Source: Conexibacteraceae bacterium (GTDB taxonomy: Bacteria > Actinomycetota > Thermoleophilia > Solirubrobacterales > Solirubrobacteraceae). From it: a DNA stretch of 13,590 bases. The stretch is taken from assembly GCA_009785395.1 (NCBI GenBank), contig WQWK01000024.1, forward strand, positions 1 to 13,590, written 5' to 3'. The position numbers were made by a program, and so were the translations under genes. The notes under the pieces were generated by a model that saw only the letters and a program-made list of their open reading frames with translations, ran no database searches and had not been told where the DNA came from. Below are positions 12,774 to 13,590 of this stretch, piece by piece. The stretch's first letter is position 1; each line of letters opens with the position of its first letter.

Positions 12774-13590
12774 CTAGGACATCGTCGAGTCGAACCGGTA
12801 GGTCCCCGACCCGACCTGCAACTGCAGGCATGAGCCCTGCATGCCGGTGACCGTGACTCCGTCCGCCTTGGAGAGAGGCTGGCCGGCGGCGGTCACCGAA
12901 CCGGCAGTGGCCGCGGGGACGCACACCGTCGCCTGCGAGCCCACCGGGACATCGACCCTGAGCTGGAAGCTCGTCCCGGAGCGGGTCCAGCGATCGCTCA
13001 CGGGCCCGTAGGGCGTCGCCTCCCTGCCCGACGCGGAGGTGAGATCACCGACCGGGCTCGGGTCGATCGCGACCGTCTGGAAGCCCGGCGAGCTCGGCTC
13101 GATCCCGGCCACGTTGCCGAACAGCCAGTCATCGACCGTGCCCATGAACGCATGGTCGCGGGAGCGCGCCGAGCTGCACGTGCTGTCCTCCCACGCCTCC
13201 CACATCGTCGTGGCGCCGCACTGCAGGAACCACTGGCCCCAGCCGGGAGCGGTGGGGTTGGTGGCCACCAGGTAGGCGAGGTTGCCGTAGCCGTACTGGG
13301 TCAGCACCGGCAGGATGTACTTCGAGCCGTTGGCGCCCGTCGCCAGATGGTTCCCGAGCGACACAACGTTGGCGGCGAGGCCGTCGGCGATCGTCTGCCT
13401 GTCGGCGTCCGGAGCGAGCCCGAACTCCAAGCCGAACACGTTGGCCGTCTGGTCGTAGGCGGTGGAGCTGATTGGGCCGTTCGGTCCGCCGACCGCGTGC
13501 GAGTTGAGCCCGACCGGGTCGATGTACTGGTGGCTGCCGGAGTTGTAGGACATGTTGTTGACAGCGGTGCGGATGCCTGCGGCGATGCTC
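12774..13590 (-). CDS. Alpha-L-rhamnosidase, GH78 family (C-terminal part; truncated by window edge)
   Basis: Glycoside hydrolase expected to release terminal L-rhamnose from plant glycosides or polysaccharides. The frame is open from 13590 to TAG 12774-12776, so about 271 C-terminal codons are visible and the start lies outside. The visible part of the (alpha/alpha)6-barrel includes HLATGANGSKYILPVLTQYG and GATTMWEAWE, the family's conserved WE segment that supplies a catalytic Glu in GH78 enzymes. The barrel ends with HAFMGTVDDWLFGNVAGI. The C-terminal beta-sandwich follows, from PGFQTVAIDPSPVGDLTSASGREATPYGPVSDRW to SGTYRFDSTMS. The general-acid region would lie upstream. It is convergent with the regulator gene. 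Localisation cannot be judged without the N-terminus, although such enzymes are often secreted in actinobacteria. Confidence 0.9.
   Translation of the reverse strand, partial: SIAAGIRTAVNNMSYNSGSHQYIDPVGLNSHAVGGPNGPISSTAYDQTANVFGLEFGLAPDADRQTIADGLAANVVSLGNHLATGANGSKYILPVLTQYGYGNLAYLVATNPTAPGWGQWFLQCGATTMWEAWEDSTCSSARSRDHAFMGTVDDWLFGNVAGIEPSSPGFQTVAIDPSPVGDLTSASGREATPYGPVSDRWTRSGTSFQLRVDVPVGSQATVCVPAATAGSVTAAGQPLSKADGVTVTGMQGSCLQLQVGSGTYRFDSTMS

Overview
This window comes from a high-GC genome with actinobacterial-style gene packing: GTG starts, 1-14 nt gene overlaps, and a possible near-leaderless promoter. The gene families and the marked excess of GATC tetramers fit an actinobacterium, perhaps Thermoleophilia/Solirubrobacterales-like, but the taxonomy is an inference. 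Every complete gene, and both partial genes at the edges, can be placed in L-rhamnose acquisition and catabolism.

Minus-strand operon, transcribed from about 8541 leftward: a DeoR-family regulator (8538-7672), a fused rhamnulose-1-phosphate aldolase/lactaldehyde dehydrogenase (7672-5558), then a sugar ABC importer consisting of a binding protein (5504-4416), a double ATPase (4364-2787) and two permeases (2755-1715 and 1722-634). Last is rhamnulokinase (630 to beyond base 1). The order regulator-SBP-ATPase-permease-permease-kinase resembles the rhizobial rhaRSTPQ-K arrangement.

Plus-strand operon, transcribed from the shared intergenic region rightward: lutA (8731-9429), lutB (9426-10835), lutC (10832-11518), the L-rhamnose mutarotase rhaM (11511-11822) and a second, different DeoR-family regulator (11874-12713). 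A convergent minus-strand gene at the right edge (12774 to beyond 13590) is the C-terminal part of a GH78 alpha-L-rhamnosidase.

Together the genes describe a route: rhamnosidase frees L-rhamnose, the ABC system imports it, RhaM interconverts its anomers, an isomerase (not in this window) makes rhamnulose, RhaB phosphorylates it, and the fused enzyme splits it to dihydroxyacetone phosphate plus L-lactaldehyde and oxidises the latter to L-lactate. LutABC then oxidises L-lactate to pyruvate.

The features least explained by ordinary annotation sit at gene junctions. A 29-bp repeat (period 35 bp) at the rhaT/rhaP boundary creates a 12-codon mini-ORF with GTGA overlaps on both sides. A 25-codon ORF of REPAV pentapeptide repeats runs into lutA through another GTGA overlap. 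The divergent promoter region carries paired GACTTTCG repeats, one of them on the predicted -35 element. Several hairpins lie at junctions, one of which appears to cover the lutC ribosome binding site. No intergenic gap exceeds 300 bases (the largest is about 190), and no RNA gene, CRISPR array or insertion sequence was seen.
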